Shown piece by piece: positions 45,194 to 53,435 of a DNA stretch of 64,000 nucleotides (positions are counted from its first letter, which is position 1; each line of letters opens with the position of its first letter). The stretch is from contig DS999531.1 of NCBI GenBank assembly GCA_000158135.1, positions 774,132 to 838,131 on the forward strand, read 5' to 3'. A model generated the notes under the pieces. It was given only the letters and a program-made list of their open reading frames with translations. It had not been told where the DNA came from and did no database searches. The translations under genes were made by a program, and so were the position numbers. The DNA is from Rhodobacteraceae bacterium KLH11 (GTDB lineage: Bacteria; Pseudomonadota; Alphaproteobacteria; Rhodobacterales; Rhodobacteraceae).

Positions 45194-46114
45194 TCACTCT
45201 TCTTCGAAATACGTCTCGTCAATCTGCTTGATGTGCAGGACTTCCTTGTCGCGACAGCCGATGTTGTACTTCATAAGTAACCTAGCCAGGTGTGTTCCAT
45301 CGATCAGGACAATCCTTGAACCCAAGTCTCGTGCTGTTTGTTCTGCCGATGAAGTGAAGTATGAGGTTGTGACGAAAATACCTTTGGTCGCCTTTTTTAT
45401 GCTCAAGGCACCGTAGAAGTCGCGTATCTCACCAGAGCCAACTCCATTCTTCGAGCTATAGCGTTTAGCTTGCAGGTATATTTGGTCAACGCCAAGCGGG
45501 TCTTGGTCGATGACACCATCAACACCGTTGTCGCCAGACTGGCCCAACGCACGGCCCGCTTCCTCTGACGTTCCGCCGTAGCCCATCGCAATGAACAGAT
45601 CGACAATCAAGTTTTCAAAGAACTGAGGTGACGAAGAGCGAACGCTGTCTAGTAGATTACTTGCCAGTGCTTGCTCTAACCGGCTGTGTGCGTCCTGCAA
45701 GCTTTCATCCGGCGTCCTAGCTGTTGTGGATGAATCATACTCGTCTGCCTTGGCATCTGTCGAACCATCATCTTTAGTCCTGGATCGGAAGTCTTGGAAC
45801 TCATCAAACCGCTCTAGGTACTTTGCGTCGAGTTGGATAGAAGGATTTTCGAGGACTTCTCGTCCTCGATCCGATAGCTCGTACCAGCCCCTCTTGATGT
45901 TCGTCACCAGCCCTGCTTGTTTCAGATAAGAACGGGCCCAATGAACTCTATTGGCAATAACAGTTTGCTTTCCACTGGGCAGCATTTGGCTGCGTTCATG
46001 TTCTGACAACTCCAGTTGTTCAGAAATTTCATCTACAACGTCAGAGATTTTCCTTGCACCAGAAGTCGCGGCCTTCAGCACGGGTCGCATCAGGGATTGG
46101 TAATCGGGTATCAA
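45194..46114 (-). CDS. mrr: Mrr-type restriction endonuclease
   Basis: 306 residues from a TTG preceded 8 bases upstream by GAGG. That start gives the family opening IPDYQSLMRPVL; an ATG 14 codons earlier lacks a ribosome site. An Mrr_N winged helix (residues 1-95) is followed by a linker and the Mrr catalytic domain: FENLIVDLFIAMGYGG, SGDNGVDGVIDQDPLG and IYLQAKRYS, the PD-(D/E)xK site in its QxK form. Mrr enzymes cut methylated DNA, so it could attack foreign modified DNA. Its coexistence with the methylase at 56.3 kb implies differing sequence preference. Confidence 0.85.
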   Translation of the reverse strand: MIPDYQSLMRPVLKAATSGARKISDVVDEISEQLELSEHERSQMLPSGKQTVIANRVHWARSYLKQAGLVTNIKRGWYELSDRGREVLENPSIQLDAKYLERFDEFQDFRSRTKDDGSTDAKADEYDSSTTARTPDESLQDAHSRLEQALASNLLDSVRSSSPQFFENLIVDLFIAMGYGGTSEEAGRALGQSGDNGVDGVIDQDPLGVDQIYLQAKRYSSKNGVGSGEIRDFYGALSIKKATKGIFVTTSYFTSSAEQTARDLGSRIVLIDGTHLARLLMKYNIGCRDKEVLHIKQIDETYFEEE

Positions 46115-46287
46115 AACATTTGCCTCAAGAAAGCTTTGTTGTTTGCACGATGCCAAGAATCCACTCTTGGAGCAAACCTCTCAGACTAAAAATTCAATGC
46201 CAAAGCCATATTTCTATTGCGCATTCGTTTTTGCTTTCCCCAGAATACCTCACGAGAAAAGAAGTGCGTGGATGGTGACACCGGCAG

Positions 46288-47697
46288 ATGTTTGCATTTT
46301 TTGACCTTGAAACGTCCGGTACATCACCGGCCTTCGACCAGCCACTTCAGTTCGCCGGAATTCTGACAGATGATACTCTGGAGGAAGTTGAACGCATCGA
46401 CATCCGCTGTCGTCTTTCGCCACACATTTTGCCTGCTCCGTGGGCACTGGCGGTCACCGGCGTCAGTCCAGGCATGTTGTCTAATCCAAACCTGCCATCG
46501 GCATTCGAGTTCTCACAAGAGGTCAGCAGCCTGATTCATCGATGGGGACCAGCTACTTGGACTGGCTATAACAATATCGCCTTTGACGAGCAGATGCTGC
46601 GGCAGATGTTCTATCAAAACCTGCATCCCAATCTCTATCTCACTCAGATGGACGGAAATGATCGTATGGACATCATGAAGCTCGTTTATGCGACGTGGGT
46701 GTTAGCCAATGATGCCCTGACCTGGCCGACTGACGAAGCTGGAAAGATTACTTTCAAACTCGATCAACTGGCACCAGCTAACGGTTTTGTCAGTAACAAT
46801 TTTCATGATGCTCTGGCTGACGTGGAAGCGACGATCAACATAGCTAAACTGATCCGAGATCGAGCACCAGATGTCTGGGTGCAATCACTGAGGAACCGAT
46901 CAAAGAATAACGTTCAGGATATCATGCAATCCGGTCAGGTACTCACGCTGATCGAGAGGTTTGGTGCGACCCCTCCACGGGCGTACCGTGGTGCCTACGC
47001 AGGTCAGAATCCGGACAATAGGAATGCCTTGGCACTTATGGATTTGGACTTGGTTGATCCCAACACCTTGGACCCAACCGATGCGTCCGCCATTGCCAAC
47101 GCGGTGAGCGCATCACCCAAGACGGTCAGAACTGTCGCCATCAACAATGCCCCCAACCTATTTGAGGTACCCATCGACGATTCGGATTTGCTGAACCGTG
47201 CAGAAGACCTTCGTGGAAATCATGACCTGCAAACCGCACTTGGCAATGCACTGGCGGAACGCTTCGCAGATCGATCCGAACCAGATCAGGTGGAGCAAAA
47301 AATCTACGCTGGTTTCTACTCCACTGACGATAAGAAACGACTGAACCAGTTTGAGTTTGCATCATGGGCCAAACGTATTGAAATAGCCCAAGCGTTCGAG
47401 GATCGGCGGCTGCAATGGCTGGCCAGCAGGTTGATTTATTTGAACGAACCAAGCCTGCTCAGCCGGTATGCCCAGGATTACTGGAAGGATGCCATTGACC
47501 AACGCTGGCAGAACGACGACCCAAACCCTGAATGGACAACGATTGAACATGCGTCACGCCAACTCGCCGAGATCGCCGACCAAGGCGTTTTGAGCATCCA
47601 CGATTTGCAAGCACTGAAAGAGTACTATTCTAGCCTCGGTACATCTGAGTTAATGGTCGTGAACGCATTGGACCCAATCCAACCGGTTCATCTATAA
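46288..47697 (+). CDS. Exodeoxyribonuclease I-like DEDDh exonuclease
   Basis: 469 residues, close to E. coli ExoI (475). ExoI is FAFFDLETSGTSPAFDQPLQ, then GYNNIAFDEQMLRQMFY (Exo II) and NNFHDALADVEATINIAKL (Exo III with the DEDDh His and Asp). The second half matches the SH3-like and helical ExoI C-terminus (AGFYSTDDKKRL, ...). It degrades single-stranded DNA 3' to 5'. On an island it may modulate recombination or interact with the ssDNA-sensing regulators. Confidence 0.82.
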   Translation: MFAFFDLETSGTSPAFDQPLQFAGILTDDTLEEVERIDIRCRLSPHILPAPWALAVTGVSPGMLSNPNLPSAFEFSQEVSSLIHRWGPATWTGYNNIAFDEQMLRQMFYQNLHPNLYLTQMDGNDRMDIMKLVYATWVLANDALTWPTDEAGKITFKLDQLAPANGFVSNNFHDALADVEATINIAKLIRDRAPDVWVQSLRNRSKNNVQDIMQSGQVLTLIERFGATPPRAYRGAYAGQNPDNRNALALMDLDLVDPNTLDPTDASAIANAVSASPKTVRTVAINNAPNLFEVPIDDSDLLNRAEDLRGNHDLQTALGNALAERFADRSEPDQVEQKIYAGFYSTDDKKRLNQFEFASWAKRIEIAQAFEDRRLQWLASRLIYLNEPSLLSRYAQDYWKDAIDQRWQNDDPNPEWTTIEHASRQLAEIADQGVLSIHDLQALKEYYSSLGTSELMVVNALDPIQPVHL

Positions 47698-48131
47698 AGG
47701 TTGTCCGGAATGGATCAGCACCTGAGACAAAACTACACGGGTTTTCTGCACACTCTTTGTATCGGGTTGGGTCTGTTCTTGGAGTCGGCGGGGATGTGTT
47801 TAAAAGGATGATTTTTTGAACAACGCACGTCTGGAACCGATTAGAGTGTAACTAACCGGCCAGTCATGATGCGTTGCGGGGTCCATGATGAGAGTGTTCA
47901 CCGAGGATACACCTGCCGTCTGATCAGTACCGACCTTCGTTGCATCTTCGCGACCCTGGCCAGAGCAATCCTGGTGAGCAGCGGAAAAAACGCTTCAGTT
48001 AAGCACAAAAAGAAAAGTACGGTCGCAAGCTGCGCCATATTCTGATGGTGTTTTGGTTGGGTTCTTAATTGGAAAGTGGCGTTATGGGCTGGGTTCACAA
48101 GGCTCCGGTGCCCGAGATCGCCACCGATCCA
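47698..48131. other. Intergenic region between exonuclease and Rep-like gene
   Basis: 434 bases. One 66-codon minus-strand frame is present but has no ribosome site and no recognisable product. There is no convincing terminator, RNA or repeat. As it lies downstream of an HUH Rep-like gene, an origin could be elsewhere; nothing here resembles one clearly. Confidence 0.4.
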
Positions 48132-49364
48132 CTATTCGCGCTGGACGACCAGTCTGCCGTACAATCCTGTGGAACGCAGCCTGGAAAACCCAATAAACAT
48201 TGACCCTCCAGCCCTCTTGTTCTGAGACCAGTTACTCAAATAGAGGGAGAGTCTGTCGATGAACCCATCTAAGTATGACGCAAAGGTGCGTTCCTTAACG
48301 GTCTTCATGGCCATCTTTGCATCTGAAATCCAAATATGGAGAAACCTTTCTGCATAGGTCAGTTTGGTCCAGTTCTTTTTGGTCTTCTCCTTGAACCGTT
48401 CGATCTCAAGCTCTTTCACTCGATCTGGATCGACGATGGTATTGATATCATCAGGACGCTTACCAGAACTGAAGGTTCTGTTTCGTCGGTTCCATGTCAT
48501 ATCCAGTTTGGCGAACTCCAGAACGGCCTGAATTGAATCGCGACCGAAGGAGACTTCAACCTTCTCCAGGCTAGCATATTCCAAGAACCCTTGCAGGCCA
48601 TGGGTCACGGTACCATCGGCGTGAACAACATCCTCATAGGGGGCACGAACGCAGACGCGCTTCTTACCTGGGAATTCATCAACGAGGATTGCGCGGATGG
48701 CGTCAGCGGACAGCCATGGGTCAAATAAGGCAAAGTGGATGTGCAGCATACCCATCCGCTTTGATGGTGCATCAGGATCAGAGTGATCGACAACTTTATC
48801 CAGTTCGATGATTTCAAAGGTGAGGTCATCAACCGCCTTCAGTGCCATGTCCAGCTTACCCCGGACGATATGGCCATCGGATAGCTTTGACATTGCACGG
48901 CGTAAGCGCCGACGCATCTCGTCGGACACCTCTTTCAGATCACCATCCACAGCTTCTAGAGCAAGGTTGATGGTGATACAGTGAAGCAGGATCAGAGGGA
49001 GCCCCACAAAGGGTGCAATCATGGTTTGACCACCACGGACTTGATAGTTCGATGACAACGCACCCAAGGACGTGGATGTGCCGTTGCATGCACCCTTTGT
49101 GATCTGATGATCTTTCTGGACATGCCTCTTACTTGTTCGGTTCCTGGGGTTCGAACAATGCGGGCAGAACTTGCTGTTGCAGCGGTGCCGTGGGGTGCAT
49201 TTCTTTACCGGATCGACCAACGTTGCATACTCAGGCCGACCGTCCAAAATATGGAAGATGGTCTCCTTTTGGTTCTTGAGCCCTTTGCTGGTCAGTTGTT
49301 CGCAGCGATGACTATCCCTGATGCCTTCAATCGATAAGCGTGTTTTCTGGTTCCTTACTACCAT
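48132..49364 (-). CDS. HUH-type Rep-like protein with zinc cluster
   Basis: 410 residues. The N-terminal cluster KKCTPRHRCNSKFCPHCSNP (residues 55-74) resembles the zinc motif of rolling-circle Rep proteins of the Rep_1 type. MGMLHIHFALFDP near residue 222 matches the HUH metal motif (HxH in a hydrophobic strand). EYASLEKVE near 275 could provide the catalytic Tyr. This suggests a relic or active replication initiator for the island. The start is uncertain: the first ATG is 23 bases from any good ribosome site. Confidence 0.6.
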   Translation of the reverse strand: MVVRNQKTRLSIEGIRDSHRCEQLTSKGLKNQKETIFHILDGRPEYATLVDPVKKCTPRHRCNSKFCPHCSNPRNRTSKRHVQKDHQITKGACNGTSTSLGALSSNYQVRGGQTMIAPFVGLPLILLHCITINLALEAVDGDLKEVSDEMRRRLRRAMSKLSDGHIVRGKLDMALKAVDDLTFEIIELDKVVDHSDPDAPSKRMGMLHIHFALFDPWLSADAIRAILVDEFPGKKRVCVRAPYEDVVHADGTVTHGLQGFLEYASLEKVEVSFGRDSIQAVLEFAKLDMTWNRRNRTFSSGKRPDDINTIVDPDRVKELEIERFKEKTKKNWTKLTYAERFLHIWISDAKMAMKTVKERTFASYLDGFIDRLSLYLSNWSQNKRAGGSMFIGFSRLRSTGLYGRLVVQRE

Positions 49365-49535
49365 TCATATCCTCAATTCCGACCATTCATTGGCCGCTGA
49401 AGGATACTTAGTGGCATTTGTTCAAACGCGGTAATCCTCGGGTAATGCCAGGGACAAACCTCAAGTGAAGCGAGGACAGGCTTTGGGGCCGCCACAGGTC
49501 CATTCGTGCATAAATATCACCAGGAGGATGCGCCA

Positions 49536-49718
49536 ATGGATCGCAAAACAATGACAATCAAGAACGTGGATGCTGAAGTGGTCGAGCTATTGACTGAACT
49601 TCGGATCACGGAACGTAGGCAGCTTGCAGCCATTCTGGAGGACTGCGTGAATGCTTATGCCTATTCCGCCGAAGATGAAGAGTGCCTCAGCGAAGCCGGG
49701 TATGAACCATCCGAATAG
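49536..49718 (+). CDS. Small ribbon-helix-helix-like protein
   Basis: 60 residues. The pattern MTIKNVDAEVVELLTELRIT, ERRQLAAILEDCVNAYAY fits an Arc/MetJ-type strand-helix-helix, with an acidic tail DEEC. AGGAGG lies 9 bases before the ATG. Possibly an antitoxin or autoregulator, but no toxin gene is adjacent. Confidence 0.6.
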   Translation: MDRKTMTIKNVDAEVVELLTELRITERRQLAAILEDCVNAYAYSAEDEECLSEAGYEPSE

Positions 49719-49762
49719 GCGGGGAGCGTCGCCCTGCGTTTCGTTTGTGCAAAATCAGATCG

Positions 49763-50134
49763 TCAGCAGTCACAGCTTTCGCAGATACCCCAAAGCCGGT
49801 GTCCCAACGAATGTAGATATTGCGCCAGGTTCATTGGGCGATAGGACGGCATCATCTGGATGGCTTCGGTGATTGGATTGCCGTTGTCAAAGGCAACGAC
49901 GCAGAAGGCCACAGGGGCGGCTGGGACGCGCTCATCGCGGATTTCGACCACCCACCTGCCTCGTTTGACCTTTGGGTCCCCACCGGCTTCTCTGATGGCC
50001 TCCGACCACGCTTCCGGCATCTGATCAGGTCTGAGGTAAATTGCCGTTGAGGACAGCGGGTAGGGCAGTACCCGTGGCATCGGTGTACCGTCATCGACGG
50101 GTGCGAGGTCTGATGAATGAAATGAAAAAAGCAT
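49763..50134 (-). CDS. Hypothetical island protein (123 aa)
   Basis: Begins MLFSFHSSDLAPVDDGTPMP and ends GICESCDC, a Cys-rich C-terminus that may bind metal. RWVVEIRDERV and FCVVAFDNG look like beta strands. No known family is recognised. It is 53 bases downstream of the next gene and probably in the same operon. Confidence 0.55.
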   Translation of the reverse strand: MLFSFHSSDLAPVDDGTPMPRVLPYPLSSTAIYLRPDQMPEAWSEAIREAGGDPKVKRGRWVVEIRDERVPAAPVAFCVVAFDNGNPITEAIQMMPSYRPMNLAQYLHSLGHRLWGICESCDC

Positions 50135-50187
50135 AATTCTGGTTCCCTCTGTTTGTGGTCCCGGTATTTGGGGAACAGAGGACCGGA

Positions 50188-50604
50188 TCAGGCCACGTTT
50201 TCAGGTTCGCGGCTGTCTGGACATGGAACCGGCACCAAAGGCAGCTTGTTGGTCGTGTACAACCGCAGGAATTCCTGAAATGAGTTCAACCTGATCTGCT
50301 CAGCCGGGATGTCCGCCAATTCCGCACTGTACGACAGGACATCCAAATGCTGCTTGAGCCTGCCTGGAAGCCCTGGGCGTCCAGGAAACCGCCGATATGC
50401 TTCTGGTAGGTATGGCCTGATGGAATCCAGGAACTTCCGATCCTCCAGCACCGCAACCTTCTTCCGATAGAGCATCGGAATGTTCAGCCTGGGCAGGCCA
50501 ACCTGCCGTCGGATATCGTTCCGCTTTACCAGGTTTAAATAAATGGATCGCTTTTCATCAAAGCTGGCTGCGACTCCTTTGCCTGCGAATTCCTTTGTCA
50601 TCAA
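50188..50604 (-). CDS. Hypothetical island protein (138 aa)
   Basis: Starts MMTKEFAGKGVAASFDEKRS; the first or second Met could be used. Basic and proline-rich middle (FPGRPGLPGRLKQHL) and a hydrophilic tail. There is no TM or enzyme motif. It shares orientation and close spacing with the downstream 123-aa gene. Confidence 0.55.
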   Translation of the reverse strand: MMTKEFAGKGVAASFDEKRSIYLNLVKRNDIRRQVGLPRLNIPMLYRKKVAVLEDRKFLDSIRPYLPEAYRRFPGRPGLPGRLKQHLDVLSYSAELADIPAEQIRLNSFQEFLRLYTTNKLPLVPVPCPDSREPENVA

Positions 50605-50930
50605 TACCTGCTCCCTAAATCCTGCTGTACGTATTTATCGCAACGCACATGGCTCGCTGTCTGCATCGCCTAGGTCAGAAATGACATATCAGTAGTCGCG
50701 CCAAGAAAAATAAATTGAACTTTAGGAGTCTGCGCGGTTCTAGGATTCCCCTTATTTTACTGGTTGGTTTTAGGTTTTTTCCTCATGAAAAAATCGAATG
50801 CCGATTTTTCTTCAAGCACGAAAAGCGGGCTTCGCTAGGAGGACTTGAATTTAGAATGTTTTGTTCGACTTTGAAGTTAGACCGGCAGCAACAGCATTGC
50901 GAAGCCGGAAGAAAAATCGAAGGAAAGATC
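50605..50930. other. AT-rich gap before the 136-aa gene
   Basis: 326 bases of low-GC sequence between divergent genes, so it should hold both promoters. A plus-strand frame covers part of it, but its content (FRFFPHEKIECRFFFKHEK) looks noncoding. No hairpin or repeat stands out. Confidence 0.4.
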
Positions 50931-51341
50931 ATGATTGACATAGAGAAACTGGCACAATGGAACGCACAGAAATCTGCCGAGATCAAAAAGGCTCAGCAAG
51001 CAGTATCAGCGGCATTTCTTAGTGCAGATAACCATGAACAACTGAAAATCGATGAGAAGAATTGCGTCGGGTTTCTACGAGATGCCAAGCTTTTTATCTT
51101 AGATGCTATCGAGCACGATGCTGGTGATCGAGTCTTTCAGCAGTTTGTTGAGCCGTTGGTCAGAGAGCTTGATGAAGACTCCCGCGACCGATGCTATCGG
51201 CAATTCAATCGGCACTTCGAAACTCTATTGTCCAACATTGATGAGGACTTGAGTCGGCACGTAGCATATGAGGAAAAGCACATGCGGAAGTGGCTATTGA
51301 ACTGGGAGGACGAAGAAAGTGCTCCTAGGTTCAAGTCCTAA
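50931..51341 (+). CDS. Hypothetical helical protein (136 aa)
   Basis: The ATG at 50931 follows AAGGAAAG and begins MIDIEKLAQWNAQKSAEIKK. The protein is charged and all-helical with likely coiled-coil content and the ending MRKWLLNWEDEES. No family is recognised. It is a single gene. Confidence 0.6.
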   Translation: MIDIEKLAQWNAQKSAEIKKAQQAVSAAFLSADNHEQLKIDEKNCVGFLRDAKLFILDAIEHDAGDRVFQQFVEPLVRELDEDSRDRCYRQFNRHFETLLSNIDEDLSRHVAYEEKHMRKWLLNWEDEESAPRFKS

Positions 51342-51439
51342 TTCGACTTGTTGATAGGATGCATGGGAGGCTTTCGTCGCAAGCGGAGCAGTAACCTGAG
51401 TATAGCAAATCACCTTGCCGGGCCTAACCGTTCTAAGAT

Positions 51440-52345
51440 TTAGTCAACCGGCGGCAGGCTCGCTGCCTCACGCATCCGTACATCCACGTCTTCACGCCGG
51501 GACCCAGCCAGCATCTCGTCATAGAAGATCACGTGGGTTGGTAATTCGACGCCCCAGTCGATCTTAAACGGAGACTGGGCTGGGCTCTTGGAGGTTGTGC
51601 CGGACGATTGGTTCTGCGTGTAGCTTGACAAGTTCACCGGTTTGGTGGCGTTCGCTGCCAGGTACCGGGACACAAACGAATTGTAGATGCCGTACTTCAT
51701 GCCGATCTTGTGACGCTTGCCCCAGAGGGATCGATGCATCAGCGGTGTCTTGCGTTCACAGATCAGAGCACCATTCCGGAAAAGCTGGAAATAGACCTGC
51801 TGACCACCCTCACCGTAGTGGGCATAGATCGTGATGTCGTTCCACTGACCTCGCCACCGCGACAGCGATCCCAAAGAGCAGGACTGACCATCTGAATAGA
51901 GCAGATAGGGGCGATCATTGAATGTCATCTGCCACAACGGCATCAGATCGCCCTCGACCTTAGCCTGTGAAAGCGATGTGTTACCTCGGCCAAGGCTCAC
52001 AAAGTCACTGGGGATGTACATGGAATAGCCGTACCAGATGCCCTGTCCTGGCTTGGAGAAGGCGTTCTTAGGCCGTTCCTTGCGTTCAATGCGGGCCCGG
52101 TCGGTATTGCAATCATCCCAACCACTGGAGCGCCCACAATCTCCATGCCGGATTTCAAACCTCTGGCTCATCTCACCTCGCCGGGTGAAGCCAGACACCA
52201 TCTGAAACCCGTACTTGGACCGGTGTGAGACACCTTTCTCGATCTGCGTCTTGCGAAGGATTGAGGTGGTGTCCTGGGCCTCTGCGGTCGTCAGCGACAA
52301 TGCCAATGCGGTCGCGACCAAGATCATTTGTGACAAACGGATCAA
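51440..52345 (-). CDS. Secreted polysaccharide lyase-like protein
   Basis: 301 residues. Signal peptide MIRLSQMILVATALALSLTT with cleavage near AEAQD. The mature part resembles the polysaccharide-lyase (heparin lyase I-type, jelly-roll) family: RFEIRHGDCGR, WYGYSMYIPSDF, LMPLWQMTFNDRPYLL, and IDWGVELPTHVIFYDEM. It should cut an acidic polysaccharide by beta-elimination. A secreted lyase is an unusual passenger on a defence-rich island. Confidence 0.7.
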   Translation of the reverse strand: MIRLSQMILVATALALSLTTAEAQDTTSILRKTQIEKGVSHRSKYGFQMVSGFTRRGEMSQRFEIRHGDCGRSSGWDDCNTDRARIERKERPKNAFSKPGQGIWYGYSMYIPSDFVSLGRGNTSLSQAKVEGDLMPLWQMTFNDRPYLLYSDGQSCSLGSLSRWRGQWNDITIYAHYGEGGQQVYFQLFRNGALICERKTPLMHRSLWGKRHKIGMKYGIYNSFVSRYLAANATKPVNLSSYTQNQSSGTTSKSPAQSPFKIDWGVELPTHVIFYDEMLAGSRREDVDVRMREAASLPPVD

Positions 52346-52354
52346 TTCAATCTC

Positions 52355-52648
52355 CTACCAGGTGCAAAGTGTCGAATGCTCACGACCTGAATTCTCAATC
52401 AGATACCGGACCCGGCGTGTTGCCGTTCCATCCGGGAAAGTGCGGGTCCGATCCGCTGAGAGCACTTCGGTCATGTAGATGTGGTGAAAATCCCCGGAGT
52501 ATCGGTTGTTATCCTCCAGACAGGCACGGACATTCCGTTCCAGACCGGACGCATTCAAGGCGTATCCCAGCCAGACCACCCCGCCGACGACCAACAGGAT
52601 CACAACGAGCCCGCCGCCCCATCCGCCATTTTGATTTCGTTTAGTCAT
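52355..52648 (-). CDS. Small membrane-anchored protein (97 aa)
   Basis: From the ATG at 52648: MTKRNQNGGWGGGLVVILLV opens a single TM helix. A periplasmic part with two Cys (ACLEDNN and STLCTW) follows. It lies 9 bases upstream of the lyase gene and overlaps the XRE-like gene by 8 bases, so the three form one minus-strand operon. Function is unknown. Confidence 0.6.
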   Translation of the reverse strand: MTKRNQNGGWGGGLVVILLVVGGVVWLGYALNASGLERNVRACLEDNNRYSGDFHHIYMTEVLSADRTRTFPDGTATRRVRYLIENSGREHSTLCTW

Positions 52649-52901
52649 GGGCCTCCTGGCTTTTTCTTGAAGAACAATTCTCCGCCTCTCCGGCCACCGT
52701 TGGATGAAGACCAAACACATCATTGGGGCAGACCTGCCCGTTCGTGGCTTTCCAGATCGCCACCATCACCCGCTTGGATGGGGCGACCTCAGCTTCCTTG
52801 ATCCTGAGAATTGTGCTGGCACTGGTGCCACAGGCTTGCGCAAGCTGGGCCAGCGTTAGATCATTCATCTCAAGGTATTGCGACAGAGTCATATGTTCCA
52901 T
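52641..52901 (-). CDS. Small HTH repressor, YdaS/Cro-like
   Basis: 86 residues from MEHMTLSQYLEMNDLTLAQL. The HTH runs LAQLAQACGTSASTILRIKE and the tail is AIWKATNGQVCPNDVFG. A second Met 3 codons later is the alternative start. It is divergent from another HTH gene at 52992, with two matching palindromes in the 90-base gap, like a lambda-type repressor/Cro pair. Confidence 0.75.
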   Translation of the reverse strand: MEHMTLSQYLEMNDLTLAQLAQACGTSASTILRIKEAEVAPSKRVMVAIWKATNGQVCPNDVFGLHPTVAGEAENCSSRKSQEAHD

Positions 52902-52902
52902 A

Positions 52903-52981
52903 TTCCGAATAACGGAACGATTCGCAACTGATTTAGACCTATTCTGGCGATTTCTCTTTCCGCTCGTTCCGTGTCGTGGAA
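52903..52981. promoter_or_regulatory. Paired operators between two divergent HTH genes
   Basis: TTCCG-AATAA-CGGAA at 52903-52917 and TTCCG-TGTCG-TGGAA at 52967-52981 are matching 15-base palindromes with centres 64 bases apart, each touching one start region. In addition TTTCTCTTTCC and GGAAAAGAGAAA frame the second site as a longer inverted repeat just before the 52992 start. Confidence 0.65.
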
Positions 52982-52991
52982 AAGAGAAAGG

Positions 52992-53435
52992 ATGAAGAAT
53001 GCCGCCGCAAAGACCTTTGGTGAAATCCTCACGGATGCTCGTGAGCATAAGGGCCTGTCCCTGGGTGATGCCGCTAAGCTGCTCAGTGTCCCCAAGACCA
53101 GCCTTTGGCGATGGGAAAACAACGAGACCAAGGTGGACGCCCAGCGGCTGGTGGACATCGCAGCGGCCTACGGGTTGTCGATCTCGGCGATGTTTGAAGG
53201 CAAGATATTGAAGGCCCCCACACAGACAGATTTTGACCGTCTAGGCGATGTGGTGGAGCACATCGAAATCATTGTTCAGAGTCTGAATCTGCGCCCCAAC
53301 CCAAAGGTACTGCGCACCGCAGTTGTCGAAGTTCTGCGTCTTGAATCTATCCGTGTGCTGGAAACACCGGACAGCAAATTCGATCCATCAAGATATGATG
53401 CGATGGTCTCCAGCATGTTGGGGCAGACCAAGTGA
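52992..53435 (+). CDS. HTH regulator heading the methylase/Res operon
   Basis: 147 residues. The HTH (FGEILTDAREHKGLSLGDAAKLLSVPKTSLWRWENNETKV in parts, residues 8-46) is XRE-like. A helical C-terminal domain of about 80 residues may sense a signal or dimerise. The ATG follows AAAGAGAAAGG. Its stop overlaps the next gene's GTG start (GTGA), tying it to the helicase-nuclease operon. Confidence 0.82.
   Translation: MKNAAAKTFGEILTDAREHKGLSLGDAAKLLSVPKTSLWRWENNETKVDAQRLVDIAAAYGLSISAMFEGKILKAPTQTDFDRLGDVVEHIEIIVQSLNLRPNPKVLRTAVVEVLRLESIRVLETPDSKFDPSRYDAMVSSMLGQTK

Noticed and set aside
47898..48098. 66-codon minus-strand frame
   Set aside because: No ribosome site, no family resemblance, and composition like noncoding DNA.
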